Assembly: GCF_008806345.1 (NCBI RefSeq)
Contig: NZ_VZZJ01000001.1
Coordinates: forward strand, 124,001-188,000
From: Methylobacterium planeticum
GTDB taxonomy: Bacteria > Pseudomonadota > Alphaproteobacteria > Rhizobiales > Beijerinckiaceae
Direction: 5' to 3'
Length of the DNA: 64,000 bases
In this document: piece by piece, positions 18,136 through 26,927 of the stretch
Layout of the letters: each line of letters opens with the position of its first letter
Numbering within the stretch: the first letter of the stretch is position 1
Notes under the pieces: model-generated
What the model was told of the DNA's origin: nothing
Database searches by the model: none
The model's input: the letters and a program-made list of their open reading frames with translations, nothing else
Program-made: the position numbers and the translations under genes

Positions 18136-19689
18136 GTGGGCTCGGTGTGGATGCGTGTTGTCGCCAGGCACTTGCAGGATCGCGCCTCGCGCCTGATCGC
18201 CTGCCTCGGGCTCGGCGTCACGGTCGGGCTCTGCACCCTCGGCGTCTACCTCGTCACCGACATGCGCGACGCCGCCTGGCGGCAGGCCGAGCGCAGCTCG
18301 CAGAACCTGCTGACCCTGATCGAGCAGAGCGTCGCGCGCAACGTCGAGATGTACGATCTCTCGCTGCGGGCCACCGCGGAGCGGGCGCCGCGTCCCGACA
18401 TCGCGGCGCTCCTGCCCGAGATCCGCGACCTCGCCCTGTTCGACAACGCCGCGAACGCCTCCGGCCTCGGCGCCATCCTGGTGGTCGACGAGCGGGGGCG
18501 CCTGCTAACCGCATCGGAGCCCGAGGTCGCCCGCGACCTCACCCTGCAGGACCTGCCCGCGCTCGCGATCCTGCGGAGCAATCCCGGGCCCGGCCTCGTG
18601 ATCGGGGGTCCCGTGCAGTGCCGGGTCACGGGCCGGCCCGTGATGACGCTGAGCCACCGGATCACCAAGCCGGACGGCGGCTTCGGCGGCATGGTGACGG
18701 GCACGATCGAGCTCGCCTACTTCCAGGACCTGTTCGCGAAGCTGCATATCGGCCAGGGCGGGTCCGTCAACCTGTTCCAGGCCGACGGCACCCTGCTGGT
18801 GCGCCAGCCCTTCGTGGCCGCCAATGTCGGCCGCAGCATCGCGGGGGGCGCCACCTTCCGGCGCTTCAACGAGAGCCCGCGCGGCACCTTCGTGGAGAAT
18901 TCCGCCATCGACGGGGCCGAGCGCCTCTACGCCTACGCCCATGTGGGGGGGCTTCCGCTCATCGTCGACGTGGCCCTCGGCACCGAGAGCATCCTGGCGG
19001 CGTGGCTGCCCAAGGCCGTGACGGTCGGCGCCCTGATCCTCGGGCTCTGTCTCGCGACCCTCGGGCTGACGGTGCTCCTGCAGCGCGAGGTGGTGCGGCG
19101 CGCAGCCGCCGAGGCCAACTCGCGGGCGGCCAATGCCGAGCTCGCCGCGCTCGCGCTGACCGACAGCCTCACCGGCCTGCCGAACCGGCGGCGCTACGAC
19201 GAGGTGATCGCCCGCGAATGGCGACGCGCCAGCCGGACCTGGACGCCGCTCTCCCTGCTCGTGCTCGATACGGACCATTTCAAGCACTACAACGACCGCT
19301 TCGGCCATCAGAGCGGCGACGTGGTGCTGAAGGCGGTGGCGCGCTGCCTCGGCGAGACCCTCAATCCCCTCGACGCCATCGCGTGCCGCATCGGCGGCGA
19401 GGAATTCGGCATCGTCCTGCCCGGCGCCTCCGCCGCCGAGGCCCGCGCGGTGGCCGAGCGGGTCCGGCGCGCCGTGGTCGGGCTGCAGATCCCGCACGCC
19501 CCGGAGGTCGGGGGCGTCGTCACCGTCAGCATCGGGATCGCCCACGTGGTCCCGGGCGCGCAGGACACCCCCGAGGCGCTGTTCGCGGAGGCCGACGCCG
19601 CCCTCTACGAGGCCAAGCGCAGCGGACGGAACCGGGTGCGCATGCTCGATCAGCCGAACGCGGACGAGCCGGCGGCACGCCGCGCCTGA
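18136..19689 (+). CDS. Membrane diguanylate cyclase with periplasmic sensor region
   Basis: 517 residues from a GTG at 18136 that has a G-rich ribosome site; an ATG at 18151 is the alternative. A membrane helix near residues 19-40 and a second near 290-315 bracket a dCACHE-like periplasmic domain of about 250 residues. The C-terminal GGDEF domain begins LTDSLTGLPNRRRYD and carries GGEEF near 420, so it should make cyclic di-GMP. The site that usually reads RxxD five residues earlier is NPLD, so product inhibition through the I-site is probably lost. The ligand is unknown. Confidence 0.92.
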   Translation: MGSVWMRVVARHLQDRASRLIACLGLGVTVGLCTLGVYLVTDMRDAAWRQAERSSQNLLTLIEQSVARNVEMYDLSLRATAERAPRPDIAALLPEIRDLALFDNAANASGLGAILVVDERGRLLTASEPEVARDLTLQDLPALAILRSNPGPGLVIGGPVQCRVTGRPVMTLSHRITKPDGGFGGMVTGTIELAYFQDLFAKLHIGQGGSVNLFQADGTLLVRQPFVAANVGRSIAGGATFRRFNESPRGTFVENSAIDGAERLYAYAHVGGLPLIVDVALGTESILAAWLPKAVTVGALILGLCLATLGLTVLLQREVVRRAAAEANSRAANAELAALALTDSLTGLPNRRRYDEVIAREWRRASRTWTPLSLLVLDTDHFKHYNDRFGHQSGDVVLKAVARCLGETLNPLDAIACRIGGEEFGIVLPGASAAEARAVAERVRRAVVGLQIPHAPEVGGVVTVSIGIAHVVPGAQDTPEALFAEADAALYEAKRSGRNRVRMLDQPNADEPAARRA

Positions 19690-19698
19690 GCGATCCCG

Positions 19699-20538
19699 CT
19701 ACAGCATCGGCAGCGTCCGGGGCCGCGGCCCGCGCGGGAACTCGACCTCGATCGCCGCGACCTCCTCCTCGGCCAGCACCAGGTCGCCGGCCTGCGCATT
19801 CCGCGCCGCCCGCTCGGGCCGGCTCGTCTTCGGGACCGTGAAGGTGTTCTGGAACCGGGTCAGGAAGGCGAGGGCGACCGCGTGGGGCGTGACGCCGTGC
19901 CGCTCGGCGATGCGCGCCAGCAGCACCCCGCCCGGGCTCGCCGGATGCGGGAAATCCCCGCTGCCGAAGGGCGAGTAGCCGACCAGGGCGACCCCGTGAT
20001 GGGCGCACCAGGGCATGACCGCGTGCTCGATCGCCCGCTCGCCGAGGTGATAGAGGACCTGGTTGCAGGCGATCCGGTAGGGGCCGGCGATCCGCAGGGC
20101 CTGATCAAGGTCGTCGACGTCGAAATTGCTCAGGCCCCAGGACAGGATCTTGCCGTCCCGCCGCAGGTCCTCGAACCCCGCGATGGTCTCGTCCAGGGGA
20201 TGATGGCCCGGCCAGTGCAGCAGGTAGCAGTCGAGCCGGTCGGTGCGCAGTCGCCGCAGCGAGGCCTCGCAGGCCCGGGCGACGCCCCGCCGGCTGGCGT
20301 TGCTCGGCACCACCTTGGAGACGAGGAAGACCTCCTCGCGCAGGCCCTGCATGGCCTCGCCGACGATGGCCTCGCCATCCCCGTACATCTCGGCGGTGTC
20401 GATATGGGTCATGCCGGCATCGATCCCGGCGCGCAGGGTGGCGATGGCCTCGGCGCGCGCGCCGTCGTCGATGCGCCAGGTTCCCTGCCCGATCACCGGC
20501 ACGCGATGGCCGATCGAACCGAAGCTGCGCACCCGCAT
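19699..20538 (-). CDS. Aldo/keto reductase
   Basis: 279 residues, a single (beta/alpha)8 barrel. The catalytic tetrad is visible as D in HIDTAEMYGDGEA with Y in the same stretch, K in VSKVVPSNAS and H in LLHWPGHHP; the C-terminal FLTRFQNTFTVPKTSR block binds the NADP phosphate. It reduces aldehydes or ketones with NADPH; the substrate is not predictable. The start at 20538 (MRVRSFGSIG) has GGGAG upstream, while the open frame to 20664 does not look coding. It is convergent with the diguanylate cyclase gene. Confidence 0.93.
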   Translation of the reverse strand: MRVRSFGSIGHRVPVIGQGTWRIDDGARAEAIATLRAGIDAGMTHIDTAEMYGDGEAIVGEAMQGLREEVFLVSKVVPSNASRRGVARACEASLRRLRTDRLDCYLLHWPGHHPLDETIAGFEDLRRDGKILSWGLSNFDVDDLDQALRIAGPYRIACNQVLYHLGERAIEHAVMPWCAHHGVALVGYSPFGSGDFPHPASPGGVLLARIAERHGVTPHAVALAFLTRFQNTFTVPKTSRPERAARNAQAGDLVLAEEEVAAIEVEFPRGPRPRTLPML

Positions 20539-20797
20539 GGCATTCTCCCGCTTCTGGTTGGGCCGGGTTCGTCGGGGGCTCGGCCCGAATGCGGCCCCGG
20601 CATGGGCGGCGTCGATCCCGCGATCACGGCGCGGTGTCTCCCGACGCCTTATTCGCGCCATCATGGGGGAATGAGCAATGGGTGCGGCGCCCGTGGCGCC
20701 CCCGAACGTGAGACCAAGGACGCGCCGTGTTCACCGCCGCCCCGATCCTACCACGCGCGGACCGGCCGGACGGCCGCACGCGCCGCGGGGTGCGCTG

Positions 20798-21883
20798 ATG
20801 CTGCCGCAGCACCGCTGGTTCTGGATCCTGATGATCGTCGCCTGCGGCGGCGCGGGGCTCCTCTACAACGTGCTCTTCGCCGGCGGCGCGACGCCCCTCG
20901 CGGGGCTGGTCTACGGGCTCGCGGTGGGCGCGGCGGGCCTCGCCTTCGACCGCGGCCTGATCCTGGCCGGGCTGCAGACGCGGATGCGGCGCCTGCCCGC
21001 CATGCTGTACGTCCCGGCCGCCGAACTCGCCTACGTGCTGATGATCGCGCTGGGCATCGCCTTCGGGGGGCTCGTGGTCTGGACCCTCGGCCTCACGAAC
21101 GACGACCTGCGGACGGCGGTGAAGATCACCCCGCGGGTGCTCGCCTATTCCCTGGCGGTCTCGGCCCTCCTCGTCTTCGTGGTGCGCATGCGCGACCTCA
21201 TCGGCGGGGAGGTCTTCGTGAACTTCCTCGTCGGGCGCTACCATCAGCCCGTGCGCGAGGAGCGCATCTTCCTGTTCCTCGACGTGGTCGGCTCGACCGC
21301 GTTCGCGGAGACCCACGGCGACCTGCGCGCGCAGGCCTATCTCAGCGCCGTCTTCGCCACCCTCGCCGAGCCCGTGCGCCGCAACGCCGGCTCGACGGAC
21401 GACTACATCGGCGACATGGCGATGATCACGTGGCCGATGGCGCGCGGTCTCAAGGACGCGCGCTGCGTCGCCTGCGTGTTCGACGTGCTCGACCGGATCG
21501 AGGCCGAGGCCGAGGCCTGGCGCGCCCGCTTCGGCACGGTGCCGCGCCTGCGCGCGGCGCTCCACGGCGGCTCGGTGGTGACGGCGGAAGTCGGCGTCGA
21601 CCGCCACAAGATCGCGTATTTCGGCGACGCCGTGAACGTGACCTCGCGGATCGAGGCCCTGTGCCGCCCGCTCAAGACCGAGATCCTGATCTCCGAGGAT
21701 CTCCTGGCCCGGCTCGACGCCCTGCCGCCCGGCATCGCGGCGCGCTCCCTCGGCGCCCATGCGGTGCGGGGACGCGGCCAGCCGCTCTCGGTGGCGACGC
21801 TTGAGCGGGCCGCCCCCGAGCGGGCGCAGCCGGACCTTCCGGCCGCCGACGGCGCCCCGCGCGTCGCGGCCGGGGTCCGCTGA
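20798..21883 (+). CDS. Membrane class III nucleotide cyclase
   Basis: 361 residues. Four hydrophobic segments fill about residues 8-130, and the catalytic domain follows at 150-330. One metal aspartate is in FLFLDVVGSTAFAE, the second in IGDMAMITW, and the transition-state Asn/Arg are in GDAVNVTSRIE. The positions that choose adenine in canonical enzymes (Lys and Asp) appear as Asp and Ala, so substrate choice cannot be assumed. It makes cAMP or cGMP from a cytoplasmic domain. Its stop overlaps the start of the next small gene by one base, so the two are coupled. Confidence 0.88.
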   Translation: MLPQHRWFWILMIVACGGAGLLYNVLFAGGATPLAGLVYGLAVGAAGLAFDRGLILAGLQTRMRRLPAMLYVPAAELAYVLMIALGIAFGGLVVWTLGLTNDDLRTAVKITPRVLAYSLAVSALLVFVVRMRDLIGGEVFVNFLVGRYHQPVREERIFLFLDVVGSTAFAETHGDLRAQAYLSAVFATLAEPVRRNAGSTDDYIGDMAMITWPMARGLKDARCVACVFDVLDRIEAEAEAWRARFGTVPRLRAALHGGSVVTAEVGVDRHKIAYFGDAVNVTSRIEALCRPLKTEILISEDLLARLDALPPGIAARSLGAHAVRGRGQPLSVATLERAAPERAQPDLPAADGAPRVAAGVR

Positions 21884-22122
21884 TGGCGGAGCGGTCCGGC
21901 AAGCCGGTCCCGGCCGCCGCCCGCGCGGCGCCCGCAGCGCCCACCACGTGGCGCACGCCGCTCCGCCTCGTGCTGCGCTTCGGCCCGCCGATCCTCGGAA
22001 TCGTCGTGATCGGGAGCGCCATCGTGGCCTCGATCGGCGGCGAGATCAGCCGTGCCCGCTTCGCCTTCGGGCTCGGCCTCATCGTCCTCGGCTTCGCCTC
22101 GCGCCTCGTGCCGGGGCGCTGA
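21883..22122 (+). CDS. Small two-helix membrane protein
   Basis: 79 residues, family not recognised. A basic, Ala/Pro-rich N-terminus is followed by two hydrophobic segments (about 30-50 and 58-75). The ATG shares one base with the stop of the cyclase gene, and the YaiI gene begins at the base after its own stop. The tight packing implies one transcript. It might be an accessory to the membrane cyclase, but only position supports that. Confidence 0.75.
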   Translation: MAERSGKPVPAAARAAPAAPTTWRTPLRLVLRFGPPILGIVVIGSAIVASIGGEISRARFAFGLGLIVLGFASRLVPGR

Positions 22123-22581
22123 GTGGGACCCGCGATCTACATCGACGCCGACGCCTGCCCGGTGAAGGACGAGACCTACCGGGTCGCGGCCCGCTACGGG
22201 CTGCATGTCTACGTGGTGGCCAACAGCTTCCTCAACGTCCCGCGGGAATCCTGGATCGAGCGGGTCGTGGTGGGGGACGGCCTCGATGCGGCCGACGACT
22301 GGATCGCCGAGCGGGCCGGCGCGGATGCCATCGTGATCACCGCGGACGTGCCGCTGGCGAGCCGGTGCGTGAAGGCGGGCGCCGCCGTCCTCGCGCCGAC
22401 CGGCAAAGCCTTCACGGACGCCTCGGTCGGCATGGCGCTGGCGACCCGGAACCTGATGCAGGACCTGCGCGAGGCGGGCACGATCACGGGCGGCCCGAAG
22501 CCGTTCTCGGCCCGGGACCGCTCCGCCTTCCTCGGCGCCCTCGACCGGGCCGTGAACCGGCTCCGGCGGAGTCGCGCCTGA
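22123..22581 (+). CDS. YaiI/YqxD family protein (UPF0178/DUF188)
   Basis: 152 residues starting with GTG directly after the previous stop. The family signature [18 protein letters not shown] is at the N-terminus, and [15 protein letters not shown] and [17 protein letters not shown] are further conserved blocks. The fold is PIN-like with a ring of acidic residues, so a nuclease activity is possible but not established. Last of a three-gene unit with the cyclase. Confidence 0.92.
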   Translation: MGPAIYIDADACPVKDETYRVAARYGLHVYVVANSFLNVPRESWIERVVVGDGLDAADDWIAERAGADAIVITADVPLASRCVKAGAAVLAPTGKAFTDASVGMALATRNLMQDLREAGTITGGPKPFSARDRSAFLGALDRAVNRLRRSRA

Positions 22582-22582
22582 T

Positions 22583-22831
22583 TCAGAGGCCCGCGAGCTT
22601 CTTCAGCGCGGCGTTGATGCGGTCCTGCCAGCCCGGACCGTCCTTCTGGAAATGCTCCAGCACGGCGCTGTCGAGGCGCAGCGTCACGGATTCGCGGGAA
22701 CCCGGGACCGCCGCCGGGGCGGGCTCGCGGGGGGCTGGCGCGGGCGCCGCCGACTTCGTGGTCGCCGCCTTGAAGGCGGCCTCGGCGGCTTGGCGGGGAT
22801 CGCTGGTGCGGCGGCTTCGATCGTAGGCCAT
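22583..22831 (-). CDS. BrnA-like antitoxin (ribbon-helix-helix, DUF4415)
   Basis: 82 residues. The C-terminal half, ESVTLRLDSAVLEHFQKDG then PGWQDRINAALKK, matches the BrnA/DUF4415 DNA-binding antitoxin domain; the N-terminus is Ala/Pro-rich and disordered. BrnA normally follows the RNase toxin BrnT and represses their shared promoter. No BrnT is recognisable here: the gene nine bases upstream encodes a charged helical protein. It may be an orphan antitoxin or part of an unusual pair. Confidence 0.8.
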   Translation of the reverse strand: MAYDRSRRTSDPRQAAEAAFKAATTKSAAPAPAPREPAPAAVPGSRESVTLRLDSAVLEHFQKDGPGWQDRINAALKKLAGL

Positions 22832-22840
22832 CGGACCCTC

Positions 22841-23068
22841 TCAGGAACGCTTGCGCTTCTTCGGTGCCGGCGCTGGGGCCGCAGCCTTCGCCTCGGCCTC
22901 GGCCGCCTCCTTTGCCAGGCGAAGGGCGCGCAGGCGCGCGGTGCGCTCGTCCACCGCCTTGGCCTGCGCGTGATGCTCGGCCATGGCCTCAGCGCCCTCC
23001 TTGGCCATCCGCTCGGCGCGCTCCGCGCGTTCCTCGGCTCGGGTCCGGGTATCGCTGTCCTGGCTCAT
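22841..23068 (-). CDS. Small charged helical protein upstream of the BrnA-like gene
   Basis: 75 residues, not recognised. The sequence is a long charged helix rich in Glu, Arg and Ala (AEERAERAERMAKEGAEAMA) with a basic PAPKKRKRS tail. The ATG at 23068 has AAGGA six bases upstream. Nine bases separate it from the BrnA-like gene, so they probably share a transcript. It does not resemble BrnT. Confidence 0.6.
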   Translation of the reverse strand: MSQDSDTRTRAEERAERAERMAKEGAEAMAEHHAQAKAVDERTARLRALRLAKEAAEAEAKAAAPAPAPKKRKRS

Positions 23069-23320
23069 CGCTGTCCTTTCTCGCGCTGCCCCGCCGCGGC
23101 GAACTCGGCCGGCACGGCGCGACGCGGCGGTCGCGGCCAGGCGAGGGGCGGAGGCAGGCCCGGCCGGCTCGGGGGAGGAAGGTGAGCGGCCGGCGGCTTG
23201 GGTCCCATGACCCGTCACGCGCATCGCTCCGGGCTGGATCGCTCCGGGTGTAGCACGGCTCTGCACCGCAACGCCAACGCGACCCGCCCGTCATCCTCAG
23301 CCGAACGTGCGGGCTCAGCG

Positions 23321-23767
23321 TCAGAACACCGCGATCAGCACGATTCCGGCCACCATCAGCCCCGCTCCGGCGAGGCGTTCCCGCCCCGCCCGGTGCATCG
23401 GCATGCCGAGCCAGCCGAAATGATCGAGGGCCAGCGAGGTCAGGAGGTTGGCGGTGATCAGGAGCCCGTTGAAGGGGCCCGCCCCGACCTTGTCGACGAA
23501 GAGGAGGCCGCCGAACACCGCGACCGCGCCCGCGAGGCCGCCGAGGGGCGCCCACCAGGGCATCCCGCCGAGATCCTCCGTCCTCGGCAGCGGCGTCGGG
23601 CGGATCGCCAGCATGGTGAGGAAGACGAAGACGATCGGCAGGAACGAGACCGTCGCGGCGAGCCAGGGATTGACCAGCGCCCCGCGGAGCTGCGCGTTCA
23701 TGACGACGCCGATGGCCTGGAGCGCGCCGGCCCCGAGCACGAAGGGATAGAGCAGGCGGCCGTTCAT
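23321..23767 (-). CDS. YdcZ-family half-size DMT transporter, copy 1
   Basis: 148 residues with five hydrophobic segments, matching the DMT_YdcZ family (PF04657): NPWLAATVSF, MPWWAPLGGLAGAVAVFGG and KVGAGPFNGLLITANLL are shared almost exactly with the adjacent paralogue. Members of this half-size family are thought to act as dimers; substrates are unknown. Its start overlaps the stop of the upstream paralogue by four bases. Confidence 0.9.
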   Translation of the reverse strand: MNGRLLYPFVLGAGALQAIGVVMNAQLRGALVNPWLAATVSFLPIVFVFLTMLAIRPTPLPRTEDLGGMPWWAPLGGLAGAVAVFGGLLFVDKVGAGPFNGLLITANLLTSLALDHFGWLGMPMHRAGRERLAGAGLMVAGIVLIAVF

Positions 23768-24261
23768 CGCGCGGTCTCCGCTGCGCCGTCGGCCGAGCGG
23801 TCGCCGTCAGGGTTCTTGGAACGGGCGATCAGAACGATGCCGCCGACCATGAGGGCGCCCCCGAGCCAGGGCAGGGGCTTGAAGCCGCCGGACTGCATGC
23901 CGAACAGCCCGAAGGCGTCGATGGCGAGCGAGGTCAGGATGTTGGCCGTGATGAGAAGGCCGTTGAACGGGCCCGCTCCGACCTTGTCCACGAGGGCGAG
24001 GCCGCCGAACACCGCGACGGCTCCGGCGAGGCCGCCGAGGGGCGCCCACCAGGGCATCCGGGCGAGGCTGTCCAGGCTCGGCAGCGGGGTCGGCATGACG
24101 AGGAACAGCGTCGTGAAGACGAAGACGATCAGGGAGAACGAGACGGTCGCGGCGAGCCAGGGATTCACCAGGGCGTTGCGCAGGCGCGCGTTCATCGAGT
24201 TGCCGGCGGCCTGGAGCGCCCCGGCCACGAGGATGAAGGGATAGAGCAGGAGCGGGTTCAC
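23764..24261 (-). CDS. YdcZ-family half-size DMT transporter, copy 2
   Basis: 165 residues from a GTG at 24261 (MNPLLLYPFILVAGALQ). Five hydrophobic segments, with the same conserved blocks as copy 1 and a longer hydrophilic C-terminal tail (SKNPDGDRSADG). The pair overlaps by four bases, so they are translated together and may form a heterodimer, as in paired small multidrug transporters. The large open frame that continues upstream of 24261 belongs to the antisense of the ArsB-like gene and is not coding. Confidence 0.88.
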   Translation of the reverse strand: MNPLLLYPFILVAGALQAAGNSMNARLRNALVNPWLAATVSFSLIVFVFTTLFLVMPTPLPSLDSLARMPWWAPLGGLAGAVAVFGGLALVDKVGAGPFNGLLITANILTSLAIDAFGLFGMQSGGFKPLPWLGGALMVGGIVLIARSKNPDGDRSADGAAETAR

Positions 24262-24317
24262 GGCGGGGCGCCTCTGGAGGGGTGCAAGGTGGATCGGGGT
24301 TCGAGGGGCAATGCCCC

Positions 24318-25586
24318 TCAGGGCAGAAGCAGAAGGCCGGCGAGCGCCAGGATCAGCGCCGGCGGCGTCACCAGGAGCCCGAGCTTCAGGAAGCGCCAGG
24401 CGCTCACGTCCTCGCCCTCCCGCCGGATGGCGGTGAGCCACAGGATGGTGGCGAGCGAGCCCGTCACGGACAGGTTCGGGCCGAGGTCGACGCCGATCAG
24501 GATCGCCCCCGCGACCTTCTCGGAGACGTCGGCCGCCTGCACCGCCGCCCCCGCGAGGAGGCCGGCCGGCAGGTTGTTGACGAGGTTCGTTGCCACCGCG
24601 ACGAGGATGCCGGAGGCCCAGGCGGTGGTGCCGGGATCGCCCTGCGCCGCCCGCCTGAGGGCGTCGGCCAGCATGGTGAGGATGCCGGTCTTCTCGAGGG
24701 ATTCCACGAGGACGAAGAGGCCCGCCACCAGGGGCAGGACGCCCCAGGAGATGTCGCGGACGATCTCGACGAGGCCGCCGCGCTTGATCGCCAGCACCAC
24801 GAGGGTCGTGGCGAGGCCGGCGATGAAGGTCGGCAGGCCGAGGTCGAGCCCGAATGCCGAGGCGCCGATCAGCACCCCGGCGGTCGCCACGATGCCGAGA
24901 CCGGCGATCCTGCCGGTGCCGGACAGCGCCCTGGCCTTTGCATCCGTCGCGATCTCCTGGCCCGCCAGGGCCCCGGCCTGGGTCCAGCGCAGGACCGCGT
25001 AGGTCGCCACGATCGCCAGGAGCGAGGGCAGGGCGAAATGGGCGAGCCAGCGCGACAGCGGCGGCATGTGCTCGGCGAAGACCACGAGGTTCGCGGGGTT
25101 CGAGATCGGCAGCACGAAGCTCGCGGCGTTCGCGATGAAGGCGCAGATGAACAGGTAGGGCAGGGGCTCGGCCTTCGCGGCCTTGGCGGCGGCGTAGACG
25201 GCGGGCGTCAGCACGACCGCGCAGGCGTCGTTCGAGAGGAAGATCGTCACCACGGTGCCGACGAGGTAGATCAGGGTGAACAGCCGCGTGGCCGATCCCT
25301 GGGCATGCCTCACCGCGGCCTGCGCCAGCCAGTCGAACAGACCCTCCTTCCGGGCGATCTCGGCGAGGAGCATCATGCCGATCAGGAACAAGTAGACGTC
25401 GGTGCCCTTGGCCACGCCGTCGAGGGCGGCGCCCATCGGCAGCAGGCCGAACAGGACGAGGCAGGCGGCGCCGATCACGGCCCAGATCGCCTCGGGCCAT
25501 GAGAAGGGCCGTACGATCACCCCGAGGGTGGCGAGGCCGGCGATCCCCCAGGTGGCGAGGTTCGGTGTCAGGGTGAATGTGCCCAT
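24318..25586 (-). CDS. ArsB-like / ion-transporter superfamily permease
   Basis: 422 residues with 11 or 12 hydrophobic segments. Signatures of ArsB and related IT-superfamily carriers are TIFLSNDACAVVLTP, LPISNPANLVVFAE and GVDLGPNLSVTGSLATILWL, the last two being the paired re-entrant regions. ArsB extrudes arsenite; relatives carry other anions or sodium. No arsR, arsC or arsA is nearby, so arsenic is only one option. It lies 56 bases upstream of the YdcZ pair on the same strand. Confidence 0.85.
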   Translation of the reverse strand: MGTFTLTPNLATWGIAGLATLGVIVRPFSWPEAIWAVIGAACLVLFGLLPMGAALDGVAKGTDVYLFLIGMMLLAEIARKEGLFDWLAQAAVRHAQGSATRLFTLIYLVGTVVTIFLSNDACAVVLTPAVYAAAKAAKAEPLPYLFICAFIANAASFVLPISNPANLVVFAEHMPPLSRWLAHFALPSLLAIVATYAVLRWTQAGALAGQEIATDAKARALSGTGRIAGLGIVATAGVLIGASAFGLDLGLPTFIAGLATTLVVLAIKRGGLVEIVRDISWGVLPLVAGLFVLVESLEKTGILTMLADALRRAAQGDPGTTAWASGILVAVATNLVNNLPAGLLAGAAVQAADVSEKVAGAILIGVDLGPNLSVTGSLATILWLTAIRREGEDVSAWRFLKLGLLVTPPALILALAGLLLLP

Positions 25587-25615
25587 GGGGCGACCGTCTT
25601 CCGTGTTGAGGGCGC

Positions 25616-26875
25616 CTACCAGTGCCGTCCGTTGCGATTGGGTCCGAGCTGATCGCCCCTCAGGCCCTTCTGGAGCCAGCAGCCCAGGCTGAACGCGTCG
25701 CTCCCGGGCCTGCCGAGCCGTTGAGGCGGCACCCAGTCGCTGCCGACGGGCTCGATCACGTCGAGATCCATGCCGGGCGGGTGCTCGCCGTCCCAGGTCG
25801 AGAGGGCGGCCTGGACGCTCAGGGTCCGGCTGCCCGGGGGCCAGGGAACCGTTCCGGTCCAGCAGCGGTCGCCGCCTTCGGGCGGGTCCAGGGCCGTCCA
25901 GGGGCCGTCATCGACCCGGCAGCGCACCCGCGCCGGGTCCATGTCGGACAGGACGAGGGCGCGCACGGGCAGGTGCGAGTCCAACGTCCGGGCCGCGGTG
26001 GCGAGGCGCCGGTCGGCCGGGCTCGTGATCAGGACGAAGGGCCAGCGCTGGTCGAGGGGCTTGAAGCGCCAGCTCGTGACGTCCCCGTCGATCGCCACGA
26101 TCGCGGAGCCGACGGAGCCGTCCTCGTTCTGGCCGACCGAGCGGGCCGCGGCGTAGAGGGTGACCCCGTCATGCGCGAGCTCGTTGTAATGGGTGTGGCC
26201 CATCTCGACGAGGCGCACCCGCGCGGCCCGGAACAGGCCCGCCGTCTCGGCGCGCTCCTCGAAGCGCGCGAGATCGTCCGGATAGGTGTGCATGAAGACC
26301 GCGCAGGGGCGCTTCGGCTCACCCTCCGCGCCGAGGGTGGCGAGGATTTCGCGCGTCAGCCATTCCGCCTGCGCCCAGCCGAGGCGGAAATCGAGGCCCC
26401 GGCCCCTCTGGCCGTAGCCGGCGCTGCAGAGGTCGAGGAAGAGGCAGCGCACCCCCGCGATGTCCTCGGCGTAGTAGTACTGCTCGGGGAGCGGGCGCCG
26501 GGCCGGGTCCGTGCGCGGCCCGACGACCAGATCCGGGCCCATCACCTCCCGGAACAGGTCCGCGAAATCCGCCATGCAGCCGTGCTGCCGATCGTGATCG
26601 CCCGCGATGATCCGTACGGGGAGCGGCGCCCCCGGCAGCACCTCGCGCAGGAGATCGTACTGGGCCGCGCGCCCATCCTCCGCGAGATCGCCAGGCAGGT
26701 AGATGAAGTCCAGGAGGGCGGCGGGCGCGGGGCGCAGGCCCGCGAGATCCGCGAGGATCGCCCGCAGGTCGCGCCGGTTCGCGCCCCCGCATCCGTCGAG
26801 ATGCGGGTCGCCGACATGCACGAAGGCGAACGGCCGCGCCGTTTCCGCCGGGGTTTCCGGATCGAGGTAGGACAT
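25616..26875 (-). CDS. Calcineurin-like metallophosphoesterase with C-terminal extra domain
   Basis: 419 residues. The metallophosphoesterase core spans about 15-260: DPHLD at the start, YLPGDLAEDG, AGDHDRQHG, VFMHTYPDD and GHTHYN. The third motif is normally GNH(D/E); here Asn is replaced by Asp. The last 140 residues form a beta-rich region rich in Trp and Pro, probably a separate domain. The relatives are CpdA/Icc-like phosphodiesterases, but the substrate is not predictable. It lies between the MFS transporter and the ArsB-like gene, all on the same strand. Confidence 0.85.
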   Translation of the reverse strand: MSYLDPETPAETARPFAFVHVGDPHLDGCGGANRRDLRAILADLAGLRPAPAALLDFIYLPGDLAEDGRAAQYDLLREVLPGAPLPVRIIAGDHDRQHGCMADFADLFREVMGPDLVVGPRTDPARRPLPEQYYYAEDIAGVRCLFLDLCSAGYGQRGRGLDFRLGWAQAEWLTREILATLGAEGEPKRPCAVFMHTYPDDLARFEERAETAGLFRAARVRLVEMGHTHYNELAHDGVTLYAAARSVGQNEDGSVGSAIVAIDGDVTSWRFKPLDQRWPFVLITSPADRRLATAARTLDSHLPVRALVLSDMDPARVRCRVDDGPWTALDPPEGGDRCWTGTVPWPPGSRTLSVQAALSTWDGEHPPGMDLDVIEPVGSDWVPPQRLGRPGSDAFSLGCWLQKGLRGDQLGPNRNGRHW

Positions 26876-26927
26876 CGCACGGGGTCTCGGGCGTCGTCTC
26901 GGGACGGGTGGGGGCGAAGGGCTCGGC

